The notes under the pieces are model-generated. The model saw only the letters and a list, made by a program, of their open reading frames with translations, had not been told where the DNA came from and made no database searches. Source: Corylus avellana (lineage: Eukaryota; Streptophyta; Magnoliopsida; Fagales; Betulaceae). Taken from it: a stretch of 64,000 bases of DNA. Position numbers and translations under genes: made by a program. Below are positions 11,032-22,207 of the stretch, piece after piece. Position 1 is the stretch's first letter. Every line of letters starts with the position of its first letter. The DNA lies in NCBI RefSeq assembly GCF_901000735.1, contig NC_081551.1, forward strand, positions 9,070,101 through 9,134,100. Direction: 5' to 3'.

Positions 11032-11039
11032 TTATAAAG
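11032..11039 (+). promoter_or_regulatory. TATA box of the membrane protein gene
   Basis: TTATAAAG lies about 60 bp before the ATG at 11096. This implies a short leader of roughly 30 nt. Confidence 0.55.
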
Positions 11040-11095
11040 CTAGCTCCACTACCATTCCCTTATTCTTTGTCAAGAAGAAAAAAAGTAGATCGATC

Positions 11096-13384
11096 ATGGA
11101 GAGAGAGCAAGAAGATCTACAGTATCTTGGCTTCTTTGGGGTCTTCAAGGAGTCCATGAAGATCATCTTCTCATGGAAGAGAATCTTCACCCAAATCACT
11201 CTGGCTCTCATCCTCCCACTCTCCTTCATCTTCTTTGCTCACATCCAAATCTCTCAACTCCTTTTCTCCAAGATCCTTTATAACCTAAATGCCTTGAACT
11301 ACACGCAAAAGGGTTCCCCCTCTGAAAGGGCAGCCTTTTGTGTCTTCCAAGTTGTCTACTTCACCTTCCTTCTCATCTCCTCCCTTCTCTCCACCTCCGC
11401 AGTGGTTTACACCATCGCATCCATATACACAGTGATAAGTGCCGAATGTTGCACATTAAAGCCTTTTAATTTGCATATGTTAATTCTTTAGCATTGTTAT
11501 TTGTTTGATTTTGTTTTGTTTCTATGTTTCATAACTTTAAATGACAAATACAAGAAAAACCATTGATTTTGGGCTTAAAATGAAATTTACTGTAGTAGGG
11601 TATTGCAGCATCATGGTAGCGGGTACTGTAGCAATTACTGTAACTTGTTACTGTAGCTACAGTGCGCTCGAGCGCACATGGGCGATAGAGACAAAAAGGG
11701 GTCTAGAATTGATAAAGAATGTTTTTCTAGGTCTCCCAATCCAACTAGGAAACTGAATTACGAATTTTTTTGGGATTCCTAGGGCTTCTAGGGTTCTCCT
11801 AATCCCTATAAATAGGCCGTTAAATATTGTAAACACACACACCGCTTCATAGAGCTAGAAATCAGAAATTTGTTTTTGGAGCTTAAAAGATCATAAGCGG
11901 CTAAACCCCTTCGTGGGGTGTTGATGTAACCCTATCCAAGCACAATGGTTTGATTATATTTAATTTCTAGATTTTCAATTTATGCATGTTGATTGTATAA
12001 CTATGAGAATTGCTATCTTTTGATTCTGTTCTTAATTATTAAATGCAATTGTTCTTAAATTCCAAAATCAATATTTGTGAAATTCTTCTCTTGTTTTAAA
12101 AAGTATTTTACTTTTATTGATTTCAAATCATTCTTGTTTTCTGTGATTATGAGGATGATGGTTATACAATGGGTTTAATTGACATATAATCAATAGGATT
12201 TGATAGGCCATGCCAAGGGAAGACGGATTTTACTACACCCTAGTTTAGTATAATTTAGGTAGACAGTCCATGCCAACCGAAGATGGGTTACACTTATTCA
12301 CTGATTGTATGTATCCTGTTAAAGAATTTGATAATTTATCGTTAGGGAAGACGGGTCGTACCACATCTTAGTGGTTAGGTGGATGATCCGTGCCAACCGA
12401 AGATAGATTATGCTTATTCTTTAATAAGGTAGTTTCTTGTTTATTTATAACATGCATAGAATAAATTTCTGGGATTAATTATGATTAGCCATTGTTGTAC
12501 AGATAGAGGTGAAGTCAATACCCTACACTCTCTCTCTTATTTTAATTCTCTTCTATTTTCATGCACTTTAGTTTTAAAGAAAATGAAATCAATTCTCTTT
12601 TTAATTTAGTTAATTTTGATCTTTCGAATTTGATAACAAAACCCTTGCAGTCCTTCAGGTTCGACACCCAATTTATAGCCATATCCTACAAAGATTTGTC
12701 CTATTGCGAGTGGTTATTTTTATAATTGATATTTTTTGTCACAAAAATACCACATCACACAGCAAAGGATACCACCTTCAAGAAGATCATGAGGTTGTCC
12801 CCAGGATTTGGAAGTGGCTTATGGTCACTTTCCAATGGAGCTTCGCCATTGTTATGCTCTACAACTTCATTTCTGGAGTACCATTATACTATTTGACATA
12901 CTATTATGGATTAATTGGGATTGGAATTACCATTTTCATTGATCTCCTCATCTTATACTTGGTGGGTTTTGTATGTATAAGCATCGTTTGGTATTTGGCA
13001 AGTGTTATATCAGTTTTAGAGGATGTGTATGGGATCAAAGCCATGAAGAAGAGCAAGGCGTTGATGAAGGGGAAGATGGGTGCTGCGGTAGCCATCATCT
13101 TGCTGCTTGTAACTTTTGTCTTAGGAATTCACATAATATTTGAGAATTTGGATCTGATGAATGTGGGAATCATCAGCATCCCAGTTGGAATTCTTTGCTT
13201 CTTCTTGCTATGCATGTTGTTTCTCTTAGGCCTCGTATTCCAAACGGTTCTCTACTTCGTCTGCAAAGCATATCACCATGAAAATATTGATAAGTCTTCA
13301 TTGGCGGATCACTTGGAGGTTTATCGTGGGGACTATGTTCCTCTCAAGGCTAACAATGTCCAACTAGGTGAAGTTCATGTCTAG
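11096..13384 (+). pseudogene. Multi-pass membrane protein gene split by a solo LTR
   Basis: The first part (11096-11432) starts MEREQEDLQYLGFFGVFKES and has two hydrophobic spans. The second (12763-13384) has about four more and ends in a hydrophilic tail (stop 13382-13384). It resembles the uncharacterised plant family of Arabidopsis At1g69430/At1g26650, whose members share LGFFGIYKES-, PLSFIF- and KWLMVTF-like phrases. The coding sequence is interrupted at ...IYT by a solo LTR with CACAG on both sides. Removing it restores IYTAKDTTFKKIM. One base is then missing at about 12792 before VVPRIWKWLMVTF. The frame that opens upstream at 12704 is therefore partly LTR sequence and partly a wrong frame. 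LTR plus frameshift make a normal product unlikely, although splicing of the LTR as an intron cannot be excluded. Function of the family is unknown to me. Confidence 0.85.
11433..12757 (+). mobile_element. Solo LTR, Athila-like, inside the membrane gene
   Basis: The element runs TGATAAGTGCC to CCACATCA, 1325 bp, with CACAG at 11428-11432 and 12758-12762. Its start parallels the Athila LTR at 39042 (TGATGAGTGCC, ttaatttgca). The length is almost the same (1325 and 1326 bp). A TATA box (ctataaatag, about 11808) and the perfect palindrome GTGCGCTCGAGCGCAC (11662-11677) are present. Related solo LTRs sit at 22208-22830 and 28112-28735. Confidence 0.9.
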
Positions 13385-13385
13385 C

Positions 13386-13386
<1 letters not shown>

Positions 13387-13428
<42 letters not shown>

Positions 13429-13429
13429 T
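13387..13429. repeat. (TA)n(TG)n microsatellite in the 3' flank
   Basis: Alternating AT then GT begins just after the stop codon of the membrane gene. A possible polyadenylation signal (aataaag) lies near 13527. Confidence 0.9.
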
Positions 13430-13733
13430 AGTTGTTCTAATGAAGTAAATGCTTAAGAAATATTTGTTATTAATTTGTATTTCATGTTTAAAGTGCAAGC
13501 TAGGGTTATATATATGATGATGTTAAATAAAGTGAACAAATTTCATGATGTTTGATTGGCTCAAGTGAGAAAAAACATTTCTTCATCATCTAGGAAAAGC
13601 TTTTTTTTTTTTTTTTTTTTCAAAGTGCTTTTCTTATGCATAATGCTCTAAAAGGGCTTAATTATGCATAAGAAGCCACTAATATATAAATATAATCTAG
13701 TAAATTTATCATCCCTCATAAGAAAAAAATAAA

Positions 13734-13835
13734 GGGTAAAATCCACTTAACCTCCTCAAACTACCACTCCAATGACAATCTACCCCCCACACTATTAATT
13801 ACGATAATTTACCCCCCAAACTATAATGTACTAAC
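13734..13835. mobile_element. Terminal arm of a Mutator-like nonautonomous element
   Basis: The phrases cctcctcaaactaccac and taccccccaaact match the style of arms at 1675-1860 and 60690-60880. No partner arm is seen nearby. Confidence 0.4.
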
Positions 13836-13863
13836 TACTTTATTATAAGCCAAAAGAAAAAGT

Positions 13864-16525
13864 TTAGCTTTCTTTGGGGTTTGCATATGGAGCCTTGGAA
13901 GTAGATGGAGTCTCGGCACCATGTCCAGAAGCGGTCCCTTCATTACCTGAGGACTCCTCAGAACCCAAAAATGACTGATGAGCAAACCTATCGATCCCCT
14001 TGGCATCGGGCATTAGATCTGACCCGAGACTGATAAGCTGTTTTAAAGCCTTGTCAGAAACGGGAATGGTCTCGGGCTTCACCGTGCCAAGGTCGATAGT
14101 GCGAGTAGGATCCTTGGCCCAAGACCTAAAGGTATTGAAACCAAGAATGATCCCATCGGCCTAGGCACTATCCCTAGTCCAGGAAGCATACAACAGTTGC
14201 TGCAAATAGTTGGAAGATCGGGCCTCGGCTTCTTCAAGTCGAAGCTTCTTTTCTTCAAGCTTTCCTTGGAAAAATTTAAGTCGCTCCTCAGCAACTGTCT
14301 GGCCTTTGATGGCCTCTTTAAGTTTGGTATTATGGCCGGTAGCCTCAGCCTGAGAAGCTTTCAACTGCTCCAAAACCTCTACGTGCTTCTCCTCAAGTTG
14401 GTGCAGGTCCTCCTTTACGATGGAATGATCCTTTTGGAGCTTCGAGTGATCAGCACGAAGGGTCTGCAACTTAGAAGATAGAGCCGAGACCCGAGACTCG
14501 GCTTGTGCAAGCTCAGCTTGAGTCGCCGACTGCTGCTGGCTGAGAAGGAGCAGTTCTTTGTCCTGCTGAGCCAGCGTATCCTTCAGTTTAGCATTCTCAG
14601 CCTTAGAAGCTGCAAGCCTACTTCGGAGGCTCTCGGATTCTGAGGCGAACTCCTGGAAAAACTTCTTGAAGTAGCAGTATAAGACTACCGACTTCATAAC
14701 TCCCTGCAACAAACAAAGTTAATCAAACAGAGTACAACTCAGGCAAAAAGAAAGCCCTATGAAGAGTGATACTTACACACAACTAATTGAATAACATTGA
14801 CTCTGCCATACCCGTGGCAGAGATGTCTTGTTCGCCCGTCAAGCTATCTTGGGGAACCAGCTCCACCAAAGCTTGAAACGGGTTCCCCAGTAATTGTCCA
14901 CCGAACCGAGATAGGGGCTTCTCCATGGTCCATTCAACATTCTGAGGTTTCACCAAAGAGTAGTGAGAGGAAGCCTTGGAATCGATTCCAGCCTTAGCCT
15001 CAGGAGTCGGGGTCGGAGCCCGAGATGTGGCCTCAGCCACCAGAGTCAGCACCCGAGGTTGCTCCTCGGCTATCGGGGACAACACCCGAGGCCTCACTTC
15101 TTCTCCCACTTCGGCGCACGGTCCATTCTCTTCTGGCTCCATCCCCACTAAGCTATCTGAAAATGGATCTATTAAGAGATGCTGAATGTTGGGGCCCGAA
15201 TGGGGTTGCAGCAATGGGATGGTTTGCAAGGATGTTCTCGTAGGCCGATATCGGAGCCATGTCAGGCTTTGGATTAACCTTCCTTCGAGCGGCCAAGAGG
15301 TCAGCAAAATGGGATTTCCCCTTCTCAGCCTCAACAGCAAGGCCCTTGCCCTTCACTAGCCTCCTTTTCTTCGATTGGGGAGCCTCACACTCCTCGGGCT
15401 CATCAACCAAGTGCAGAGCCTTTCTTACCAGAGACCTATCTACCTTCTTGCCTTTGTCAAGCGTAGGCTTCCGAGGGGTAGCGCCTCGGGTATTGGCTGC
15501 CGGAGGGCCCAAATAAACAGTTGGACGAGATGGTCTCTTTTGAGACCCACCGCGTCCTCTCTGTTGGCATATAAACAGTTGTTCAGTGCACCAGTCGTAA
15601 CCAATTGCTTGAAGGTTATGATAGACTCATGCCTCTGAGCCCAGGCCAGAACCGTGTTAAGTCGGGCTGTCTCGTCCTCCGACAAACACAGATTCTTGTG
15701 GAGACCCAAATGGGGGGTAGTCGTCTCCCGGGGCACTCGAGGCCCCTCTGCTTTCTCTCCAGGAGCAAATTCCCATTGCCTATGCGCAAATAAATATTTG
15801 TTTTTCCATCCATGGTTACTGGTGAAGGTCTTATCCATAACAAAGAGCTTTCCCCGTCCTGACTGGAAGTTATATAGCCCATCATTGTTTGGATTCTTCT
15901 GGAGTCGGTACATCTAGAGAAATTCCGAAACCGTCAAATTCTTTCCTTTTCCAATGGCCATGGGCCAAACAACCACACAGGCGAAAAACATCCTCCAGCC
16001 ATTGGGGACCAATTGGTGGGGAGCCATATTCAGGTGACCGAGAAGCTTACGGACGACCTTGGGGAAAGGAAGTTTGAGGCCTGCACGAAACATTTCTTCA
16101 TAAAGGCAGACCTCGTGGCTCCCAGTGTCCACGATGGCGCCCTTCCTCTCGTCATCAAAACGAAGTTTCACCGTTTTAGGGATATAACAATCCAATCTGA
16201 TTCGGCGCTCGTCAACCGAGGATAGATCTGGCTTCCACAAGGCCGGGTAAGTTTTACCCAAACCACCATTAGACCCTGATCCTTCTCCTTGAGACTTAGT
16301 CAAAAAATGGGAGAGAAAAAGCAGAGCAAAAAAGAAAGAGCAGAGCAGAAAAGAACAAACGGTGCAAAGACTTGGTGCGAATAAGAGAGAAACAGAAAAG
16401 GAGAAACGTTTTATAAAGTAAGGATAAGAACGTGAAATACCAAAGGGTTCCCCGAGACACGCACGCAATAAATGCGGCAAAAAAGACGCCTCTGGAAATT
16501 CCGCATGACAGTTGATAGCCGACAA
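13864..16525 (-). pseudogene. Accessory ORF of a Ty3/gypsy element, putative gypsy-type transposon (PF04195-like), copy A
   Basis: The N-terminal domain (16308-15440) has VCLYEEMFRAGLKLPFPKVV, then PNGWRMFF and YRLQKNPN. This matches the plant family called putative gypsy-type transposon or Transposase_28. A Pro/Glu-rich linker and nuclear-type basic patches follow (15512-14783). A long heptad coiled coil lies at 14712-14161 (SKAENAKLKDTLAQQDKEL), then a C-terminal tail to 13864. Likely introns lie at about 14700-14776 (gtaagtat to ttgcag) and near 15545. Breaks: in-frame TAG at 15914-15916, TAG at 14783-14785, TAG at 14161-14163, and a frameshift near 15180. The ORF is antisense to the LTR at 16750. 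Antisense extra ORFs between pol and the 3' LTR are known in Tat/Retand-lineage elements. The role of the protein is unknown. Copy B is at 61790-64000. Confidence 0.75.
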
Positions 16526-16734
16526 CTGAAAGACGTCTATCCCGACACTGACACGTGGAGTAACCGATACGACCTCGGTCAGGTCAACTGTCTAGGCAAA
16601 ATTTTGTATCAGGTTTCTCACCAAAATTTGAATTTCAAATTTCCCGCCTCATAGGTCTCGGATTTTTACTTAAGTCTAATTTCAGAACGTCGATCCATTG
16701 ATGAACAAAAATTTCCATAATCTTTCATATCAGG

Positions 16735-16746
16735 AAATTGGGGGGT
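16735..16746 (+). other. Polypurine tract of the gypsy element
   Basis: GGAAATTGGGGGG lies immediately before the 3' LTR, where the plus-strand primer is expected. It fixes the element's orientation as plus. Confidence 0.7.
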
Positions 16747-16749
16747 AAC

Positions 16750-17463
16750 TGTTGGGCCATGGATCAACTCTTAAAGCCCAATGGGTCCTAAACCCGATCT
16801 AAGCTAACAGAATACCCGACAAGGCCTCGGACAAGCTTTCCCCGAGGAGGTCTCGGACACGAATCCGAGACCGTTCCTCAGGAGGTATCTGATACGAAAT
16901 CCGAGACGCAACTTGAAAGCAAATAGTCAAGTGCCAAGGGTGAAATTGTCGTTTTACAACTAAGGATATGCAAATATTCAAACTAGTCCCAGTGAACATT
17001 ATCTCACATTCAAAAAAGCTTTCTACAACATAGAGGGTTATCCACCTACAAACAATCCCTACACAAGCGGGATAAGTTGTTATTTATTTTTATTTTTTTG
17101 ACATGTCCACACAAGGGAAGGGGGAGGGGGATTCGAACTAGTGACTTCCGCTTCATTAGGCGTGGTCCATAGTCGATAAGCTGTCATTTAAATTCAAAAA
17201 GTTGTTTAACTCCAACAAAAACCTTATCACTTTGTCCCAGGATTCCTACCCTTATCAAATAATTGCGAAACAGATATTTAGGGATAGGAATCCTGAGACA
17301 TGTGGGAAACAAATTTCACTCCATGCCTATAAATACAATCTCCGATTTCCATAAAAGGTAAGCGCAATCCTGGCTCTGAAAACTTTGCCTAAAGCGTCCC
17401 CGAAGTTGTCAGCACCACCTCCAGGCGTGCCACGTCACCACCTCGGAAAACTGTGCATCAACA
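16750..17463 (+). mobile_element. 3' LTR of a Ty3/gypsy element (Tat/Retand-like, inferred)
   Basis: The LTR runs TGTTGGGCC to GCATCAACA, so ends are TGTTG...CAACA. TATAAATA lies at 17328-17335. It holds a SINE insertion. The lineage is inferred from the antisense PF04195-like ORF next to it, because no pol is present. Copia element 1 begins 5 bp beyond its end. Confidence 0.7.
17087..17174 (-). mobile_element. 5'-truncated SINE
   Basis: On the minus strand a tRNA-type B box (AGTTCGAATCC) is followed by a pyrimidine-rich body and an A-rich tail. The flanks gataagttgttattta (17071-17086) and gataagctgtcattta (17175-17190) are a 16-bp target duplication with two mismatches. No clear A box is left, so it is a truncated copy. 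Confidence 0.75.
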
Positions 17464-17468
17464 AGTTT

Positions 17469-17722
17469 TGATACTCAGATGATTTCTGTATTGTACTGCC
17501 TTACCAAACACTGGAATAGGCTTTTGTATTTATAATGGAAGTTGTTACAAGGGATAACAATTTATAGATATGAGATATGAGATTACATTTTGAATTCTAA
17601 AATAGATCAACATATATAATTAAATTCTAACTCTCTAATGCTTATCAATTGTAACTGTGTGATCTTTATCTTGATCTTGGAGATTGTCTTGAATTTAAAC
17701 TGGCTTATCATTATCCTTAACA
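17469..17722 (-). mobile_element. 3' LTR of copia element 1
   Basis: On the minus strand it runs TGTTAAGG to GAGTATCA and matches 24648-24878 almost throughout, except for about 20 extra bases at 17605-17640. A polypurine tract (GAGGGGGTG on the minus strand, 17723-17731) precedes it. Confidence 0.9.
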
Positions 17723-17785
17723 CACCCCCTCAAGTTCAACGATAAAGGAACGACGTTGGGCTTGAACCGAAGAGAGACAAAATGA

Positions 17786-18388
17786 CTAGATGATAGAGGC
17801 GTGGAAAAATATATCCGCAAGCTGATCTTTAGTAAATAGAAATCGAATGTCAAGTGTCTTCTTCTTGACCATATCATGAACAAAGTGAAAGTCTATCTCT
17901 ATGTGTTTCATGTGTGCATGATAAACTGGATTTGATGAGAGATAAGTTACACCAGTGTTGTCACACCACAAAATTGGGGGTCGGCCGGAGGGTACACCAA
18001 GTTCATGCAATAAGGATTTGAGCCATTAGATGTCAGTAGCAGCATTTGCGGGAGCTTTATATTTGGCTTTGGTACTAGAACGAGCAACCGTTGGTTCATA
18101 CAACAACTCCAAGAAAGAAGGTTGGGACCGAAAAACAGAAAATCTGCCGGTAGAATGGTTATCATCACGGGAGCCTGCCCAATCCACATCAGAGAATGCT
18201 TGAATTAAGGTGGATGAAGAGCGTCGAAACTGTAGCCCAAACAAGATTGTTTGTTTAAGGTAGCACAGTAGACACTTAGCAGCCTGCCAATGAGGAACAA
18301 GTGGTTTATGCATGAATTGTGATAGCTTGTTGATAATGAAGGCAATGTCCGGTTTCGTGATGCACAAGTATTGGAGGGCACCAATCAT
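17786..18388 (-). pseudogene. Copia RNase H and C-terminus, element 1
   Basis: The frame from 18388 has the RT-RNase H connection (GALQYLCITKPDIAFIIN) and the first RNase H motif (DVDWAGS, normally DADWAG). The 18010-17786 frame gives [15 protein letters not shown] and HIEIDFHFV, the usual C-terminal RNase H motifs. A frame change near 18020 separates the two. The usual closing LTKPL-like motif is degraded. Confidence 0.85.
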
Positions 18389-18389
18389 G

Positions 18390-19287
18390 ATTCGGTAGAG
18401 GGTGGGGTCATCAAAAATAGTCCTTCAAAAGCTGAGAGACTTGTTGAAGTAGCCATTGGTGAGGCAATCGGATTTGCATCACTCATTTTTGTACGGGTCA
18501 AGAGGTCTCGTATATATTGCTGCTGAGATAAGAAGGTGGTGCCCTAATGTTGTACAACCTCAATGCCTAGAAAAAAAAAATTCAGACTTCAAGATCCTTG
18601 ATAGCAAACTCAGAGTTTATTTGTGAGATTAAATCAGTTATGGCAGTAGCTTTGGAGGACGTAATAATTATGTCATCCACATAAATAAGCACATACATAG
18701 TCAATGTAGTAAATCTATATATGAACAATGTATTAGATTTTGAGCCATGAAAACCAAAAGCAATTATTCGAGTGGTTAACCTTGAGAACCATGCTCGGGG
18801 TGCTTGTTTAAGCCCATAGAGAGCTTTTTACAGCTTGCATAAATGCAGGCGAAATTGGGGATGAGTGAATCCGAGAGGTTGAGTCATATAGACTTCTTTG
18901 GATAATGTCCCATGTAGGAATGCATTGTTTATGTCAATTTGACGGATACCCCAACCATTTGAAATTGCAAGAGAGAGGTGTGCGTACCGTAGTAGGTTTG
19001 ATTACAGGGCTGAAAGTTTCACCAAAATCCACACCAGGTTGTTGATGGAAGCCCTTGGCAACAAGATGTGCTTTGTATCTCTCAACCGAACCATCAGCCC
19101 GTCATTTGATGCGAAATACCCATTTACTGCCTACAATATTTTGAGCCTCTGAGGGGGAAACTAATTTCCATGTCTGATTCTGTAATAAGGCATCAAATTC
19201 ACAATTCATAGCTTGCCTCCATTTTGGGTTCTTAATGGCAGAGGTATAGCATGTAGGTTCCACCAAATCCAAGTCAGTTTCGGTCAA
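18390..19287 (-). pseudogene. Copia reverse transcriptase, element 1
   Basis: The domain begins KNPKWRQAMNCEFDALLQN and GSKWVFRIK (19287-19102). It continues with [28 protein letters not shown] and ALYGLKQAPRAW, and reaches the catalytic YVDDIIIT at about 18660-18690. Stops and frameshifts occur at several points (for example IK-stop near 19100). It cannot make an active enzyme. Confidence 0.85.
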
Positions 19288-19520
19288 GAGTGCATGAGGG
19301 AGAGGAAATCTTGTGGTACCATCAATCGATATTTTTGGTTTTGAAATTCATGTTTGGCTCGAGTAATCATGGGGTGAGTACTGTTTGAAGGATTGTTAGG
19401 CGAAGGTGGTGGCTAAGGGTGAGAGAGTGACATATCATGGCTTGGTGCTACGGATGTGGGAGTGGTTGAAGGTGCTACGGTTGAGGCATGGGCTGACTGC
19501 TCTACAGATGTGGCAAGGAC

Positions 19521-19827
19521 TAGGTGGGTGTCAAAAAATACCGAGGAACCAGAACTGGAACCAGAAAATAGGAAAACTAGGAAACCGAGAACCGGAAACT
19601 GGGAAACCGAGGAGCTAGTTCCGGTTCCGGTTGGAAAAAACCAAAAATCGGGGACCCCAGTTTTGGTCTCAATTTTTAGTACCCGGTTATAACCAGGTAA
19701 CTGGAACCGAGTGTATATAAATATATATAATAATATATTTTATATATATGTATATATATTAATTTTTTTTTGGCTTTTGTTTTAGCATTTAGGGTTCACG
19801 CCTCACTCTTCATAGCCGCCTCTCTAA

Positions 19828-19863
<36 letters not shown>

Positions 19864-21240
19864 TTTGTCGTTCGTTTTCTACACTCCACCGGTTTTTGAT
19901 CCGCCTCTCTCCCTTCTCAGTTTTTGATCTACTCTTAGCCTCTCTCTCTCTCTCTCTCCGTGTGTTTGATCTGCGCTCAGCCTCTCTCTCCATCTCAGGT
20001 ATGCTTTTCCTAAGTTAGGTTTTTCTCGCTCTTCGAGATTTCTTTTCGCGAAAAAATTTGGGAAATTTTTGACTTGATTTAGGGTTTGTATATAGCTATG
20101 TGTATATATCTCTGTAATTTTATTTGAGATCTCTTAGGTTGATTTGTGGGTAATCTCTGACTCCGTGCAATTTCTTATTTTGGTTGCTAATTTGATTTCG
20201 TAGCTTCATATTGATTTTAATCTGGATTTGATTGTTTAATTTGAAGTCACTAGTTATTTTCACATTTGGGGTCTAGGATCTGTCTTTGTTTTACAAGAAT
20301 GAAATGGATTGTTGTTTCAGTTCTCAGTTGCAATCAGCATGGGGATTTAAATGGCTTTTTTCTTCTTTATATTCTCCCACTCCCTTATCTTCATGGGCTT
20401 GTCTTTTTCTATTTACTTTTTCGGCTTTTCTCATTTCTCCAGATTTTGCATGAAAGTAGAGCTTTGGCGATTATTTTCTATTTGTTTGGTTTGATCTGTT
20501 CTGAATCTTCTGATCTATTTGTTTTTATCATTTTTGACATTTTGTTTTCTATTTGTGGGGCTTTGTTTTGTTGGAGAGAAGGGGATGTTGGAGAGAGATG
20601 AGAGGGATCTTGATTCTTGGGTGATATACTGATATGTTTGGTTCTGATTTCAGATTTGGTTATGATCTTGCTGTGAAATTTTGTAGGCATTATTCCACTG
20701 GTATGGAGAGAGACGAGAGAGATGACAGAGAGAGATGTGAAGAAATTAAAAGATAAAAAATAAATTGGACAAAAAAGCTAATAATTTTTTTAAAAAATGG
20801 GCAAACTGTGTGCAAAAAATGGGCCCAATACCGACAATAAGACTAAAATTCAATTTAGGTTTTTGTGCTTTTTTAGTTTTTTTTTAGTTTTTAGTTTTTT
20901 TTTTTTTAATTATTTAAAACAATCTCAACAAAGCCCTATTAATTTGAACAAAAAGGCTAATAGATTGTTTTTTAAAAAAATGGGCCAACTATATGCAAAA
21001 AAAATGGGCTTATTTTAGGCCCAATACCTAAAATGAGCCAAAAAAAAACAATTTTCTTAAAAATCCGGTTACACGGTCTGGATAACCGGGTGCAAACTGG
21101 AACCGGCTGGTAACTGGCACCCCGGTTAACTTGGACACAGTTCTCGATTTTGGTTTCCCAAAACCAAGAATTGGGGTATCCCGGTTCCGATCTTTGGTTT
21201 TGGCCAAATACCAGGAACCAGGACCGGGTTGAGACCCTTA
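19521..21240. mobile_element. hAT-like nonautonomous element in copia element 1
   Basis: The block interrupts the copia frame between integrase and RT. Ends are TAGGTGGGTGTCAAAAAA and, inverted, TAAGGGTCTCAACCCGG, with GGTTCC-rich subterminal sequence on both sides. This style is common in plant hAT elements, but I found no clear 8-bp duplication. The interior has a (CT)n leader (19830-19862), a splice-donor-like catctcag|gtatgc (about 19993-20005) and TG/T-rich intron-like sequence, as in a plant gene's 5' UTR and first intron. Two related T-rich blocks (ggctaata...atgggc) lie at 20775-20830 and 20955-21015. Confidence 0.65.
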
Positions 21241-22207
21241 TTCACATGTTGGATAGCAAGTGCTTCGGATGTGTGTACAGCAGGGGACTTGGTGAGCTTG
21301 AGAGAGACTGGTCACTGCAGTTTGGTGAGCTTGAGAGAGATTGGTCACTGCAGTGTTTGACATAGCTGCAAGGGAGGATATATGGGGGTTGACGTGTAAG
21401 GGGCTGGACGTTGGTGCAGAAAATATTGGGTTCACACCTGCTGCTAATGGGGACACTCCAGGGTCATGTGATGATGCTACATAATGAGGAAAAGGACTTG
21501 TCATGTTTTGTGTTGGTGTGGGTTGGTTAGGAAGTAATTGAGAGGTAACGTGGGTGAAGTTAGGAGCTGCTGGTTCCATACTTGCTGCAGGGGGAAATCT
21601 CATGGGCTGTTCAATAGATAAGTGAAATGGAGCATAACCTAATATTGATTCACGTGTTGAGGACACATTGGGAGGAGAGGAATTGACAATCTGAGCACAA
21701 GGAAACATTTCCTTTTGAAAAATTACATCACGTGGGAAGTAGACCCTACCTGTGGGAAGATGGAGACATTTGTAACCTTCGTGGAGAAGACTATACCCAA
21801 GAAAAAGGCATTGGACAAACTGAGGTTGTAATTTATTTACATTATATGGACGCAAGTAGCAAGCTGAACCAAAAACCTTCAAAAATTTGGTGAAAGGTTG
21901 GATTTTGAAAAGAACTTCAAATAGAGATTTTTTTTGAAGTGTGTTTGTCGGCAAGCATCTTCCCAGAAACGGAGAGGAATAGATGCATGGGATAAAATGG
22001 CTAATCTGGTTTCAACAATGTGTTGATGTTTTCTTTCACTAGCCCCATTTTCTTGATGGGTATGAGGACAAGATAGGCTGTAAGAGATGCCATTTTGTTT
22101 AAAATATTTATGAGGGAGCGGTATTCGTCCCCCACAATCAGATTGAACACAATTGATTTTTGTGTTAAAGGATCGTTCAACATATGACTGAAATTGAGTA
22201 AAAATAT
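21241..22207 (-). pseudogene. Copia integrase C-terminal half, element 1
   Basis: Beyond the solo LTR the integrase resumes with IFTQFQSYVE, CVQSDCGG (second catalytic Asp) and CPHTHQENGASERKHQHIVE (catalytic Glu), then LRFWEDA. The frame changes near 21930, and the GKx-type C-terminal domain follows (FLKVFGSACYLRPYN, FLGYSLLHEGYKC). A Ser/Pro-rich linker precedes the hAT-like insertion. Confidence 0.85.

Noticed and set aside
12704..12790. First codons of the frame leading into the membrane protein's second half
   Set aside because: They translate the end of the solo LTR and then the wrong frame of the host gene; family similarity starts at VVPRIWKW.
14797..15638. Plus-strand frames opposite accessory ORF A
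   Set aside because: Shadows of the minus-strand coding sequence; no family similarity.
17100..17160. tRNA gene (TTCGAATCC box)
   Set aside because: Only a B-box-like part with an A-rich tail and target duplication; no cloverleaf, so a SINE.
20266..20601. 111-codon frame in the hAT-like element (repeated at about 26182)
   Set aside because: T-rich intron-like sequence giving Phe/Leu runs. The copies are not conserved as one frame.
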